Shown here: one piece after another, positions 42,923 through 51,604 of the stretch
How the letters are laid out: every line of letters starts with the position of its first letter
How positions within the stretch are numbered: position 1 is the first letter of the stretch
Source of the DNA: Flavobacterium sp. UGB4466
GTDB lineage: Bacteria > Bacteroidota > Bacteroidia > Flavobacteriales > Flavobacteriaceae
Assembly: GCF_903469665.1 (NCBI RefSeq)
Contig: NZ_CAGKLC010000003.1
Coordinates: 58,566 to 122,565, forward strand
Direction: 5' to 3'
Length of the DNA: 64,000 nt
Translations under genes and position numbers: made by a program
The notes under the pieces: model-generated
The model's database searches: none
The model's input: the letters and a program-made list of their open reading frames with translations, nothing else
Told to the model about the DNA's origin: nothing

Positions 42923-43576
42923 CTAAACCAGCTTTACAAACAAGTTTGAGGCAATTTTATTCGAAATAGACAATTCCCGTCCATCAACCTTAATTTTAAC
43001 GGACAAATCAAACGATTCTTTCGATAAAAGATCAATTTTAGAGCCCAAAGCAATTCCTTGTTTGTCCAGATACTTTAAAAACTCTGAGGAAGTATCTTTT
43101 ACTCCCACACAAACTCCGGTTTGATATTCTGTTAATTCTGAAAGCAATTGTTTCTCGATTTTGACGATTCGTCCGTTGGCATCGGGAATTGGGTCTCCGT
43201 GCGGATCTTCTGTAGGGTTTCCCAGAAAATCATCCAGACGATTAATCAGTTGTTCCGATTTGATGTGTTCCAGCTGTTCGGCAATATCATGAACTTCATC
43301 CCAGGAAAAGCTGAGTTTTTCTACTAAAAAAACCTCCCATAAGCGATGTTTTCTAACAATCATTTTGGCGGCTAGTTTCCCGTTTTCAGTCAATGAAACT
43401 CCTTGATACTTTTTGTAATTCACTAAATCTTTCTCCGACAATTTTTTAAGCATATCGGTAACTGATGAAGCTTTGGTTTCCATCATTTCGGCAATGGCAT
43501 TGGTGCTCACTTCAGCATCGTTTGAAGCCGTAAGGTGGTATATGGATTTAAGGTAGTTTTCTTCTGAAAAAGTCAT
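42923..43576 (-). CDS. mntR: DtxR/MntR-family metal-dependent repressor
   Basis: Protein of 217 residues. The N-terminal winged helix (about 1-65) has FSEENYLKSIYHL and AIAEMMETKASSVTDMLKKL. The metal-binding/dimerisation domain follows with MIVRKHRLWEVFLVEKL and HDIAEQLEHI, and the C-terminal part (about 145-217) is an SH3/FeoA-like domain. It senses Mn2+ or Fe2+ and represses uptake genes. It lies downstream of the Nramp transporter on the same strand. The leader shares words with that of the 42142 gene. The metal specificity is inferred from the neighbour. Confidence 0.85.
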   Translation of the reverse strand: MTFSEENYLKSIYHLTASNDAEVSTNAIAEMMETKASSVTDMLKKLSEKDLVNYKKYQGVSLTENGKLAAKMIVRKHRLWEVFLVEKLSFSWDEVHDIAEQLEHIKSEQLINRLDDFLGNPTEDPHGDPIPDANGRIVKIEKQLLSELTEYQTGVCVGVKDTSSEFLKYLDKQGIALGSKIDLLSKESFDLSVKIKVDGRELSISNKIASNLFVKLV

Positions 43577-43664
43577 TTTTTTGAGGTTCTAAGGTTCTAA
43601 GGTTCTGAGTTGCTAAGTTAAAGGACTCTAAAAACCTGAGGACCTTAGCGACTCAGAACCTTAG
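43577..43664. repeat. word-like repeat hairpin between mntH and mntR
   Basis: GGTTCTAA words in tandem lie next to the mntR start codon. A 21-bp arm at 43597-43617 pairs with 43644-43664 with one G-T mismatch. On the gene strand the leader ends CTTAGAACCTC, six A, then ATG. Confidence 0.8.
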
Positions 43665-43669
43665 CCACT

Positions 43670-45538
43670 TTATTTAACAATTAGCAAAGGTATAGAAATT
43701 TTGTGTCTCAATTTGTCTACCGTTGTGCCAAACAAAATATCTTTTAGTCCGGTGTGGCCATGGGTTCCCATTACTAAAATGTCGAAATTACCAAGATTGA
43801 TGATTTCCGGAATCACACTGTTGGGTTTTCCAAAGCCTAGTTCCGTTTCGATTTTGAAACCTTTTGAGGACAGCATCTCTTTATATTCTGATAATAGTTT
43901 TTCGTCGATAGTCGTTTCATGATCGTCGACATTGCCTCCATACATCAAAGCTCCAACAGTTTCAACGATGTGAATTAAGGTGTATTGCGCGTCGATTCCG
44001 CCCAGTTCAAAGGCATTGTTTAGTGCAGCTTCATCGGCCTTAGAAAAATCGACTGTAATCGCTATATTTTTCTTGCCATAACTTTCTTTGGGCGTATAGA
44101 CCAATTTTAAATGATGCGGGGAATGATTCTCGATATTTGATTTTATTCTAGTGACAAAAGGCTTGAAAATAATGTACAGCAATAAAGTCAGAAATCCGAA
44201 GGCAAGCGGAACGACTGTCAACCAGAGTACGGTTGGGTTATCAGAGTTTTGCAGCCACGAAGTGATTTCGTCATACACCAGCTTTGCATTCAGAGTTACT
44301 ATAATCGAAGCAATAATCCATGCGGCGACCTGTGTCGTTCTTGAAATATGAAAACCTTTCATTTTGGTTTTATCGCTCACGAAATGAATCAGCGGAATAA
44401 TCGCGAAACCAAGCTGTAAGCTCAGGATAACCTGACTTAAAATCAATAATTTCCCTGTTACGCTTTCTCCATAAATTAAAATCACCACAACGGCAGGTAC
44501 AATAGCGATTAGTCGTGTTATAATTCTTCGAACCCAAGGCTGGATGCGTAAATTCAAATATCCTTCCATTACAATCTGACCCGCTAAAGTTCCGGTCACG
44601 GTTGAGCTTTGCCCCGCAGCAATTAAAGCCACCGCAAATAAAATAGGCGCCCATTTAGTTCCCAGTAAAGGTTCGAGAAATTGATGCGCATTCTGAATTT
44701 CAGCCACTTCAAACATTCCGTTTTTGTAAAAGGTAGCAGCTGCAAGGATCAGAATGGCCGCATTCACAAAAAAGGCCAGGTTTAAGGCGATGGTCGAATC
44801 TATAAAGTTGTATTTCAATGCCTGTTTGATTCCAGCCGGAGTCCTGTCGAATTTTCGGGTTTGTACGAGTGACGAATGTAAATACAAATTGTGAGGCATC
44901 ACCGTGGCACCAATAATTCCGATGGCAATGTACAAAGCTGCAGAACTTGGAATTGAAGGAACCAGACCATAAATAACTTTATCCAGTTCAGGTTCTGCAA
45001 AAATCATTTCAAATATAAAAGAGAATCCAATGATCGCCACCAGTACAATAATAAAAGCCTCCATTTTTCGGATTCCTTTGTTAATCAGGAATAGTAATAA
45101 GAAAGTATCCAATACCGTGATTAAAACTCCTTCGATTAAAGGGATGTCGAAAAGAAGATTAATTCCAATTGCCATTCCCAGAACCTCTGCAAGGTCACAG
45201 GCTGCAATAGCAATTTCGGCTAAAAAATATAAAATGTAATTGATAGACCTGGAGTAAGTCTCCCGTGATGCCTGAGCCAAGTCACGTTGGGTCACAATTC
45301 CAAGCCTTGCACTTAAGCTTTGAAGCAGCAACGCCATCAAATTACTCATTAGTAAAACCCAAAGTAAAGAATACCCAAACTGACTTCCGCCGGCAATATC
45401 TGTCGCCCAGTTTCCGGGGTCCATATAACCGACACTTACCAGGTAGGCCGGTCCTAAAAAGGCTAATATTTTTCTAAATCCTGTTTTTTTATGTTGTGTA
45501 GCAACCGATTGGTGTACTTCTTCTAAAGATTTGGTCAT
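43670..45538 (-). CDS. mntH: Nramp divalent metal transporter fused to a Usp domain
   Basis: Protein of 622 residues. The first 450 or so form an Nramp transporter with the metal-site motif MDPGNWATDI (DPGN at 40-43) and MPHNLYLHS in helix 6. After a short linker, residues about 485-622 form a universal stress protein domain (IAITVDFSKADEAAL, then the ATP-type GTHGHTGLKDILFG). It imports Mn2+ or Fe2+ with protons. The Usp domain may tune transport; such fusions occur in Bacteroidota. It has a promoter with a palindrome upstream and a DtxR-type regulator gene downstream. Confidence 0.93.
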   Translation of the reverse strand: MTKSLEEVHQSVATQHKKTGFRKILAFLGPAYLVSVGYMDPGNWATDIAGGSQFGYSLLWVLLMSNLMALLLQSLSARLGIVTQRDLAQASRETYSRSINYILYFLAEIAIAACDLAEVLGMAIGINLLFDIPLIEGVLITVLDTFLLLFLINKGIRKMEAFIIVLVAIIGFSFIFEMIFAEPELDKVIYGLVPSIPSSAALYIAIGIIGATVMPHNLYLHSSLVQTRKFDRTPAGIKQALKYNFIDSTIALNLAFFVNAAILILAAATFYKNGMFEVAEIQNAHQFLEPLLGTKWAPILFAVALIAAGQSSTVTGTLAGQIVMEGYLNLRIQPWVRRIITRLIAIVPAVVVILIYGESVTGKLLILSQVILSLQLGFAIIPLIHFVSDKTKMKGFHISRTTQVAAWIIASIIVTLNAKLVYDEITSWLQNSDNPTVLWLTVVPLAFGFLTLLLYIIFKPFVTRIKSNIENHSPHHLKLVYTPKESYGKKNIAITVDFSKADEAALNNAFELGGIDAQYTLIHIVETVGALMYGGNVDDHETTIDEKLLSEYKEMLSSKGFKIETELGFGKPNSVIPEIINLGNFDILVMGTHGHTGLKDILFGTTVDKLRHKISIPLLIVK

Positions 45539-45557
45539 TGTAAAAATGTTGTTTGAA

Positions 45558-45587
45558 CAAATATAGGGATAAATTATATCTGCACAA
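45558..45587 (-). promoter_or_regulatory. mntH promoter (-7 TATATTTG, -33 TTG)
   Basis: On the minus strand TATATTTG (complement of 45558-45565) lies 19 nt from TTG (complement of 45585-45587). The spacing is the Bacteroidota optimum, 20 nt upstream of the mntH ATG. Confidence 0.75.
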
Positions 45588-45593
45588 CAATAT

Positions 45594-45611
45594 TTTTAGA
45601 CAAGTCTAAAA
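45594..45611. promoter_or_regulatory. candidate MntR operator (18-bp perfect palindrome)
   Basis: TTTTAGACaaGTCTAAAA is a perfect palindrome directly upstream of the mntH -33 element. Its form (TTTAG...CTAAA) is like known DtxR/MntR-type operators, and a DtxR-family gene is two genes away. It starts just after the stop codon of the Fur-family gene. Confidence 0.65.
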
Positions 45612-45612
45612 C

Positions 45613-46005
45613 TTAATTGTTTGAATTCAAACAGTTCGGACACAATCCTGACAAGGTGAAGTTTATCTCATTTACTTTATAATTGTGCGGAATAATGTAG
45701 CTAGGTTTTACATTTTCCAGACAAGTGACCTCGAGACATTTTTCACAGCTAAAATGAGCGTGGTTGTGAATGTGTACTCTTTGAGCATGATGATGGCATT
45801 TGGCATACTTTACGGTACCGTCAAGATTCACAATTTTATGAACGATATCTTCATTTACTAACCGGTCTAATATTCTGTAAACGGTCACACGGTCACACAA
45901 ATCATCAATCTGTTTGTGAATTTCGGTGTGGGACAAGGCTGTTTTAGATTTGTCAAAAATCTCTAAAACCGCTGTCTTTGCTGCTGTATTTCTTGTTGTT
46001 TTCAT
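45613..46005 (-). CDS. zur: Fur-family regulator, probably zinc-responsive (Zur)
   Basis: Protein of 130 residues. The winged helix (about 10-70) has HTEIHKQIDDLCDRVTVYRILDRL, split over two helices. The metal sites include HHHAQRVHIHNHAHFSC and two CxxC pairs (CEKC and CPNC). The divergent genes encode a COG0523 GTPase and a MerC protein, and GCAACA palindromes lie between, which favours a zinc role over iron. The symbol reflects this inference; it could be another Fur-type sensor. Confidence 0.8.
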   Translation of the reverse strand: MKTTRNTAAKTAVLEIFDKSKTALSHTEIHKQIDDLCDRVTVYRILDRLVNEDIVHKIVNLDGTVKYAKCHHHAQRVHIHNHAHFSCEKCLEVTCLENVKPSYIIPHNYKVNEINFTLSGLCPNCLNSNN

Positions 46006-46025
46006 TTTTAAAGCATTAAAAAAAA

Positions 46026-46048
46026 TTAACGCAACAATGTTGCATTAA
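46026..46048. promoter_or_regulatory. candidate Zur operator 1
   Basis: 23-bp palindrome, arms TTAAcGCAACA and TGTTGCaTTAA around a central A, with one mismatched pair. It lies 21 nt upstream of the zur start codon, suited to autoregulation. The GCAACA/TGTTGC core recurs at 46067-46079. Confidence 0.7.
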
Positions 46049-46059
46049 AAATAAAGTTC

Positions 46060-46084
46060 TATATTTGCAACATAATTGCATTAA
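46060..46084 (+). promoter_or_regulatory. MerC/GTPase operon -7 element with Zur-like half-sites
   Basis: TATATTTG (46060-46067) matches TAnnTTTG, 32 nt before the MerC gene. A degenerate second palindrome (GCAACA at 46067-46072, TTGCATTAA at 46076-46084) overlaps it, so repressor binding would block this promoter. Confidence 0.65.
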
Positions 46085-46099
46085 GCAAATGTACTGAAA

Positions 46100-46447
46100 A
46101 TGAAGAAAACAACGACGCCTTTTTACGATATATTAGGAATCTCAAGTGCTGCCATTTGTCTGGTTCATTGTCTGATATTTCCGCTACTTACTATTTTGCC
46201 TTTGGGTATTAGTCATAATCCATTTATCGATTTGACCTTTGCCTTAATAGGTTTAATTGCAATCCTCAAAATTATTAAAAAATCAAGTCTTTTAGTCGCT
46301 ACAACTTTGATTTTATCGATATCTCTGATTTGGATCAGTATTTTGAGTGAAATGATACTGGATATTCATTTGGATCTGATTTTTATTGGCGGGATCGGAA
46401 TGATTATCGGACATCTTCTAAATTATAAAAAACACAAACACATTTAG
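46100..46447 (+). CDS. MerC-domain membrane protein
   Basis: Protein of 115 residues with four predicted transmembrane helices. The MerC-type N-terminus is [17 protein letters not shown], with a cysteine in each of the first helices, and the end is His/Lys-rich (YKKHKHI). MerC proteins are known for mercury uptake, but here, with a zinc-type regulator and a COG0523 GTPase 2 nt downstream, handling of zinc or another divalent metal is more likely. Confidence 0.8.
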   Translation: MKKTTTPFYDILGISSAAICLVHCLIFPLLTILPLGISHNPFIDLTFALIGLIAILKIIKKSSLLVATTLILSISLIWISILSEMILDIHLDLIFIGGIGMIIGHLLNYKKHKHI

Positions 46448-46449
46448 TA

Positions 46450-47655
46450 ATGGAAAAACTACCCGTAACCGTTTTAAGCGGATTTCTTGGCGCAGGAAAA
46501 ACAACTCTTCTCAATCATATTCTTCACAACAAAGAAAACCTTAAAGTTGCTGTTATCGTAAATGATATGAGTGAAGTTAATATAGACGCGCAGCTCGTGA
46601 AGAAGGAGCATACCTTGTCCAGAACCGAAGAAAAACTGGTTGAAATGACGAATGGCTGTATTTGCTGCACCTTGCGGGAAGATTTAATGCTTGAAGTCGA
46701 AAAACTGGCCAAAGAAAGCAGGTTTGATTATTTGCTTATCGAAAGTACAGGTATCAGCGAACCCATTCCGGTAGCCCAGACTTTCTCTTTTGTGAACGAA
46801 GAGGAAAATATTGACTTGTCCAGATTCAGTTACATCGATACCATGGTGACCGTTGTAGATAGTTTTAACTTTTTTAAAGATTTTGGTTCGGCCAAAACAC
46901 TGCGGGAGGAAAACTTATCCGATCTTGAAAATGACAATAGAACGATCGTCAACCTTCTGGTAGATCAGGTAGAATTTGCTAATGTTATCATTTTGAATAA
47001 AACGGATCTCGTTAGTATCAGATCATTAGAATTTTTGAGAGCTTCTATTCAAAAGCTAAATCCTGTGGCGAAAATAATCACTTCGGTTTCAGGCAAAGTA
47101 AATCCAAACGAAATTATGAACACCGGATTATTCAATTATGAAGAAGCCGAAAATTCAGCGGGTTGGATTCGGGAATTAGAAGGTATTCATACACCTGAAA
47201 CTGAAGAATATGGAATTAGTTCTTTTGTATTTCGAGATCCCAGACCTTTTCATCCCAATCGGTTGTGGAATTTTTTTACATCCGATTTTCCCGCCAACAT
47301 CATTCGAAGTAAAGGACTGCTGTGGATGGCATCCCGACCGGAACAAGCGATAAACTGGAGCCAGGCCGGTGGATCAATGAAAGCCGAAGGAGCCGGAGTC
47401 TGGTGGGCAAGTATGCCGCTAAGCGAACGAATGACCTTTAATAATTTTGTTGAATTTCAGGATATTATAGAAGAACGGTGGACTTCTAATTTCGGCGACA
47501 GACTCAATGAACTTGTTTTTATTGGTCAGAAAATAAAAGAAACAGAAATCCTGAAAGAGCTTGAAAAGTGCCTTTGTACAAATGATGAAATTGTAGATTA
47601 TCAGGACGGATTTTTTCCGAAGAAAGATCTTTTTCCCATACCAAGAACTTCTTAA
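46450..47655 (+). CDS. COG0523 (CobW/ZigA-like) metallochaperone GTPase
   Basis: Protein of 401 residues. Walker A is [17 protein letters not shown] (about 8-24), the metal motif is GCICC at about 71-75 ([11 protein letters not shown]), the Walker B region is [11 protein letters not shown] and G4 is NKTD. A CobW C-terminal domain with [10 protein letters not shown] follows. Such GTPases insert zinc into proteins under zinc starvation and are often Zur-controlled. It is the second gene of the operon. It is longer than short COG0523 proteins and resembles the ZigA/YciC subgroup. Confidence 0.9.
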   Translation: MEKLPVTVLSGFLGAGKTTLLNHILHNKENLKVAVIVNDMSEVNIDAQLVKKEHTLSRTEEKLVEMTNGCICCTLREDLMLEVEKLAKESRFDYLLIESTGISEPIPVAQTFSFVNEEENIDLSRFSYIDTMVTVVDSFNFFKDFGSAKTLREENLSDLENDNRTIVNLLVDQVEFANVIILNKTDLVSIRSLEFLRASIQKLNPVAKIITSVSGKVNPNEIMNTGLFNYEEAENSAGWIRELEGIHTPETEEYGISSFVFRDPRPFHPNRLWNFFTSDFPANIIRSKGLLWMASRPEQAINWSQAGGSMKAEGAGVWWASMPLSERMTFNNFVEFQDIIEERWTSNFGDRLNELVFIGQKIKETEILKELEKCLCTNDEIVDYQDGFFPKKDLFPIPRTS

Positions 47656-47667
47656 AAATAGAATATA

Positions 47668-48582
47668 GTGAGAGATAAAAATAAATACGATGTTATAATT
47701 ATTGGCGGAAGTTATAGCGGGCTTTCGGCAGCGATGAGTCTGGGGCGTTCTTTGCGACAGGTTTTGGTGATAGACAGTGGTTTGCCCTGTAACCGACAAA
47801 CGCCTTATTCGCATAATTTTATCACGCAGGATGGTGAAAAACCTGCCGTTATTTCGGCGAAAGCTTTAATTCAGGTTGATTTTTACGATACCGTTCATTT
47901 TTATAACGGATTAGCGATTCGGGCAATTCAAACAAAAGAAGGATTTGAAATCAAAACAGAATCCGGAAAAGTGTTCATTTCTAAAAAGTTATTGTTCGCA
48001 ACCGGAATAAAAGATTTACTACCCCAAATGGACGGTTTTAGCGAATGCTGGGGAATTTCGATATTGCATTGTCCGTATTGTCACGGTTATGAAGTCAAAA
48101 AGGAAAAAACAGCGATTATCGCTAATGGTGATATAGGGTTTGAATATGCTAAACTCATTTCGAACTGGACGGAGGATTTAAGAGTCTTAACGAACGGAAA
48201 ATCAACTTTTACCACAGCGCAATCTCAAATTTTACTACAACATAAAATTAAGGTTATGGAAGATGAAATTGCTGCCGTAAAACAGGAAAATGGAAATATT
48301 CAGCAGCTTATTTTCAAAAGTCAAGCTACAATTGAAGTAAAAGCTATTTATTTCAGAGCGCCTTTTGAGCAACATTGCCCACTTCCGGAAGCTTTAGGCT
48401 GTGAATTGACAGAACAAGGTTTGTTGAAAGTAGATGCGTTTCAAAAAACAACAATTCCCGGAGTTTTTGCCAGTGGTGATTGTCATATTCAGGCGCGATC
48501 TGTTGCTATGGCTGTTTCTTCAGGATCTTTTGCCGGGGCTTCGATTAATAAAGAACTGATTGATGAGTCATTTTTAGGTTAA
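47668..48582 (+). CDS. thioredoxin-reductase-like flavoprotein
   Basis: Protein of 304 residues with an FAD-binding N-terminus (DVIIIGGSYSGLSAAMSLG) and a redox pair in HCPYCHGYE, in place of the CxxC of thioredoxin reductase. The second FAD motif is GVFASGDC near the end. The NADPH site (IIANGDIGFEYAK) deviates from GxGxxG/A. The start is GTG. It follows the GTPase after 12 nt and is likely in the same zinc-regulated operon; its partner is unknown. Confidence 0.85.
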   Translation: MRDKNKYDVIIIGGSYSGLSAAMSLGRSLRQVLVIDSGLPCNRQTPYSHNFITQDGEKPAVISAKALIQVDFYDTVHFYNGLAIRAIQTKEGFEIKTESGKVFISKKLLFATGIKDLLPQMDGFSECWGISILHCPYCHGYEVKKEKTAIIANGDIGFEYAKLISNWTEDLRVLTNGKSTFTTAQSQILLQHKIKVMEDEIAAVKQENGNIQQLIFKSQATIEVKAIYFRAPFEQHCPLPEALGCELTEQGLLKVDAFQKTTIPGVFASGDCHIQARSVAMAVSSGSFAGASINKELIDESFLG

Positions 48583-48684
48583 ATCGGATAAGCTTTCCAT
48601 GTGATTAAAATAGCAGCAAAACCTTGAATTGAAGTTAGATCAAAGTTTTTTGCGTTAGGAACACTATTTGTCAAATTTAATTTT

Positions 48685-48692
48685 TAGTTTTG
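48685..48692 (+). promoter_or_regulatory. -7 element of the TonB-dependent receptor gene (TAGTTTTG)
   Basis: TAnnTTTG match 22 nt before the ATG at 48714. It lies between two direct copies of a TGTCnAAATTTAATTTT word (48669-48686 and 48691-48708, 16 of 18 bases alike) that could be a regulator site. No Zur-like GCAACA palindrome was seen here. Confidence 0.5.
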
Positions 48693-48713
48693 TCTAAATT
48701 TAATTTTATAATA

Positions 48714-50975
48714 ATGAAAAAACTATTTTTGATGCTGCTTTTCTTTTGTCTGCAGTTTTCATTTGCTCAGGAAACCAGTTCTGTTTCCGGAATTATTTCA
48801 GGTGATGGCCATGAATTGCAGTTGGCAAACGTACATTTATTGGGAACAAAATACAGATCGGTTACGGATAGTTTAGGATATTATAACTTCGAAAATGTAC
48901 CGGTTGGAAATTATACGCTTCAGGTTTCACTGGTAGGTTTTCGGACTTCAAAAAAGAAAATCGACGTTACGAAGGGCGCTGTTCAAACGTATGATTTTGA
49001 ATTGGACGATACAGACAATCAATTGAATGAAGTAGTGGTTTCGGGAACTTTAAAAGCAGTTAAACGTTTGGAAAGTGCTGTTCCGGTTGAGGTTTATTCC
49101 CCTGTGTTTTTTAAGAAGAATCCAACACCGAGTATTTACGATGCGCTTCAAAACATAAACGGCGTTCGTCCACAGTTAAATTGCGGCGTTTGTAATACGG
49201 GAGATATTCATATAAACGGGCTCGAAGGTCCATATACTTTGGTTCTGATTGATGGAATGCCAATTGTGAGCAGTCTTTCAACGGTTTATGGTTTGTCCGG
49301 AATTCCGAATTCTCTGGTGGAAAGAATAGAGATTGTAAAAGGTCCGGCTTCTTCCCTTTACGGAAGTGAGGCTGTTGGGGGATTAATCAATATCATCACC
49401 AAGAATCCAACAAATGCTCCGGTTTTTTCGGCAGATTATTTTACCACTACGTATTTAGAAAATAATCTCGATCTGGGAATGAAATTTAATGCCGGAAAAA
49501 AGGCGACGTCACTTTTAGGAGTTAACTATTTCAATTACGACCAGGTTATCGATAAAGACAACGATAATTTCACCGATGTGACGCTTTCTAAAAGGATTTC
49601 GGTTTTTAATAAATGGAGTTTTCATCGAAACGACAACCGTCTTTTTACTATAGCAGCACGCGGTATGTATGAAGACCGTTGGGGAGGAGATGTTCGTTGG
49701 GAAAGAAAATACCGTGGAGGTGATGAAATTTACGGTGAAAGTATTTATACGAAAAGGGCAGAATTAATTGGAAGTTACCAATTGCCTTTTGAAGAAAAAC
49801 TAATGTTATCGTTCTCGGGGAATGTACATTATCAGGACAGCCGTTACGGAACAACATCGTATATTGCGAATCAAAAAATAGGTTTCCTGCAGTTAACCTG
49901 GGATAAAAAGATAGGCAGTAATGATTTCCTTGCCGGAATAGCAAGCCGATACTCCTACTATGACGACAATACGCCGGCAACAAAAAATGCCGAAAAAACC
50001 TGGTTGCCGGGAATTTTTGTTCAGGACGAGATAACGTTTTCTCCAAAGAGTCAGGTTTTGTTAGGGGCGCGATACGATTATAATTCTATTCATGGTTCTA
50101 TTTTTACACCCCGATTTGCGTATCGTTTTAAGGCAAATGAAAATACGATTTTTAGGTTAAATGCCGGAACAGGATTTAGAGTGGTGAATTTGTTTACCGA
50201 AGATCATGCAGCGCTTACAGGATCGCGAGATGTGGTGCTTAAAAGTGATTTAAAACCGGAAAAATCAGTAAACGTTAATTTGAATTATATTCAGAAAATA
50301 AACTTTGACAGCGGGGTTTTTGTCGGAATCGAAACAACGGCTTTTTATACCCGTTTCAGTAATAAAATCATTTCAGACTACGAAACCGATCCCAATAAAA
50401 TCATTTACGACAATATCGATGGTTATGCTCTCAGTCAGGGAATCAGTACGAATATCGATGTCAATTTCACCAATGGTTTAAAGTTTATTTTAGGAGCAAC
50501 CGTTTTAGACAATAAAAATGTTCAGGACAAAATTTCACAGAGACCTTTTTTAACCGAAAGATTTACCGGAACCTGGAGTGTCTCGTATAAAATAAACCCT
50601 TGGAATTTAGTGCTGGATTACACCGGAAATGTTTACAGTCCGATGAAATTGCCATTGTTGAATGAGTACGATCCGAGAAATCCAAATTCACCCTGGTACA
50701 GCATTCAGAATATTCAGTTTACGTTTACAGGCTGGAAGAATTTTGAACTTTATGGGGGAATCAAAAATTTGCTGAACTTTACTCCAAAACAGAATAATCC
50801 GTTTTTGATTTCGAGAACGAATGATCCTTTTGATAAAAATGTACAGTACGATTCGGCGGGAAAAGTATTGGTTACACCGGATAATCCATACGGTTTAACT
50901 TTTGACACCACTTATGTTTACGGACAAAACCAGACCATTCGAGGGTTTTTAGGATTGCGATACAGTTTTAGGTAA
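48714..50975 (+). CDS. TonB-dependent receptor with carboxypeptidase-like N-domain
   Basis: Protein of 753 residues from ATG 48714 (a longer frame begins at a TTG at 48690). Signal peptide ends FSFAQ. Then a carboxypeptidase-like regulatory domain (about 20-100), a plug domain with LNEVVVSGTL as TonB-box-like region and GLEGPYTLVLIDGMPIVS, and a 22-strand barrel ending in LRYSFR. The plug carries a paired cysteine, NCGVCNTGD, seen in metal-related receptors. Placed after the zinc-type operon, metal or metallophore uptake is likely but not shown. Confidence 0.9.
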   Translation: MKKLFLMLLFFCLQFSFAQETSSVSGIISGDGHELQLANVHLLGTKYRSVTDSLGYYNFENVPVGNYTLQVSLVGFRTSKKKIDVTKGAVQTYDFELDDTDNQLNEVVVSGTLKAVKRLESAVPVEVYSPVFFKKNPTPSIYDALQNINGVRPQLNCGVCNTGDIHINGLEGPYTLVLIDGMPIVSSLSTVYGLSGIPNSLVERIEIVKGPASSLYGSEAVGGLINIITKNPTNAPVFSADYFTTTYLENNLDLGMKFNAGKKATSLLGVNYFNYDQVIDKDNDNFTDVTLSKRISVFNKWSFHRNDNRLFTIAARGMYEDRWGGDVRWERKYRGGDEIYGESIYTKRAELIGSYQLPFEEKLMLSFSGNVHYQDSRYGTTSYIANQKIGFLQLTWDKKIGSNDFLAGIASRYSYYDDNTPATKNAEKTWLPGIFVQDEITFSPKSQVLLGARYDYNSIHGSIFTPRFAYRFKANENTIFRLNAGTGFRVVNLFTEDHAALTGSRDVVLKSDLKPEKSVNVNLNYIQKINFDSGVFVGIETTAFYTRFSNKIISDYETDPNKIIYDNIDGYALSQGISTNIDVNFTNGLKFILGATVLDNKNVQDKISQRPFLTERFTGTWSVSYKINPWNLVLDYTGNVYSPMKLPLLNEYDPRNPNSPWYSIQNIQFTFTGWKNFELYGGIKNLLNFTPKQNNPFLISRTNDPFDKNVQYDSAGKVLVTPDNPYGLTFDTTYVYGQNQTIRGFLGLRYSFR

Positions 50976-51012
50976 ATTTATGATTCACAGATTCATAAAT
51001 GTTTTTTTATTC

Positions 51013-51079
51013 GCCACGAATTCACGAATTGCCACTTTTTTTAGATAAAGATTTACAATTTAATTCGTGAATTCGTGGC
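51013..51079. repeat. 18-bp perfect inverted repeat (GCCACGAATTCACGAATT)
   Basis: Arms 51013-51030 and 51062-51079 with a 31-nt spacer, between the receptor and the thioredoxin-like gene. It may act as a terminator, but has no T-run; it is one of the word-like intergenic repeats. Confidence 0.75.
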
Positions 51080-51121
51080 AGAAGAGCAATCCTTTACAAT
51101 CTGTTGAAAAAAAACAAAACA

Positions 51122-51586
51122 ATGAAAAAGCTATTTCTACTTATTTTCTTCTTCGGTATAACTTCAACAGGATTTTGCCAGCTGAAAGGCAGAACTTTTG
51201 AGGAAGTAGATAGCTTGGCACAATTTCAAAAACGAAAAATTATTGTTTTCATTCACACCGATTGGTGCCAGTATTGCCAGAGAATGAAAAATACGACGTT
51301 TAAAAATCAGGAAGTGAGTGAAAAACTCAATTCAGACTTTTACTTCATCGATTTGAATGCCGAAGCAAAGAGAGCGATTACCTTTAACAAACACATTTTT
51401 AAATACAAGCCTTCAGGAAATAATGTGGGTGTCCATGAACTGGCTTTGCAGCTTGGCACCATAAACGGACAGCTTGTGTATCCGGTTTTATGTGTTTTGA
51501 ATGAGGAGTATGAAATTATTGCTAAGTATAACAGTTACTTGAAGCCTACCGATTTTAAACTGCTTTTGGAAAAGCTTCAAAAATAA
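51122..51586 (+). CDS. exported thioredoxin-fold protein
   Basis: Protein of 154 residues from ATG 51122 (an in-frame TTG lies 18 nt upstream). Signal peptide ends TGFCQ. The thioredoxin-like domain has active site DWCQYC and the segment VYPVLCVLN with the cis-Pro region. It is of the DUF255/thioredoxin_7-like kind that reduces or oxidises disulfides in the periplasm. It follows the TonB-dependent receptor after 146 nt and may assist its paired cysteines. Confidence 0.85.
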   Translation: MKKLFLLIFFFGITSTGFCQLKGRTFEEVDSLAQFQKRKIIVFIHTDWCQYCQRMKNTTFKNQEVSEKLNSDFYFIDLNAEAKRAITFNKHIFKYKPSGNNVGVHELALQLGTINGQLVYPVLCVLNEEYEIIAKYNSYLKPTDFKLLLEKLQK

Positions 51587-51604
51587 AATTCCTTATTTTT
51601 GAGG

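Noticed and set aside
43577..43664. CRISPR-like or tandem-repeat array at the mntR leader
   Set aside because: The repeated words are 8-10 nt, irregular and without unique spacers, and no cas genes are present.
51594..51601. TATTTTTG as crtY promoter
   Set aside because: It ends 3 nt before the ATG, so the start of transcription would fall inside the gene; probably chance in AT-rich DNA.
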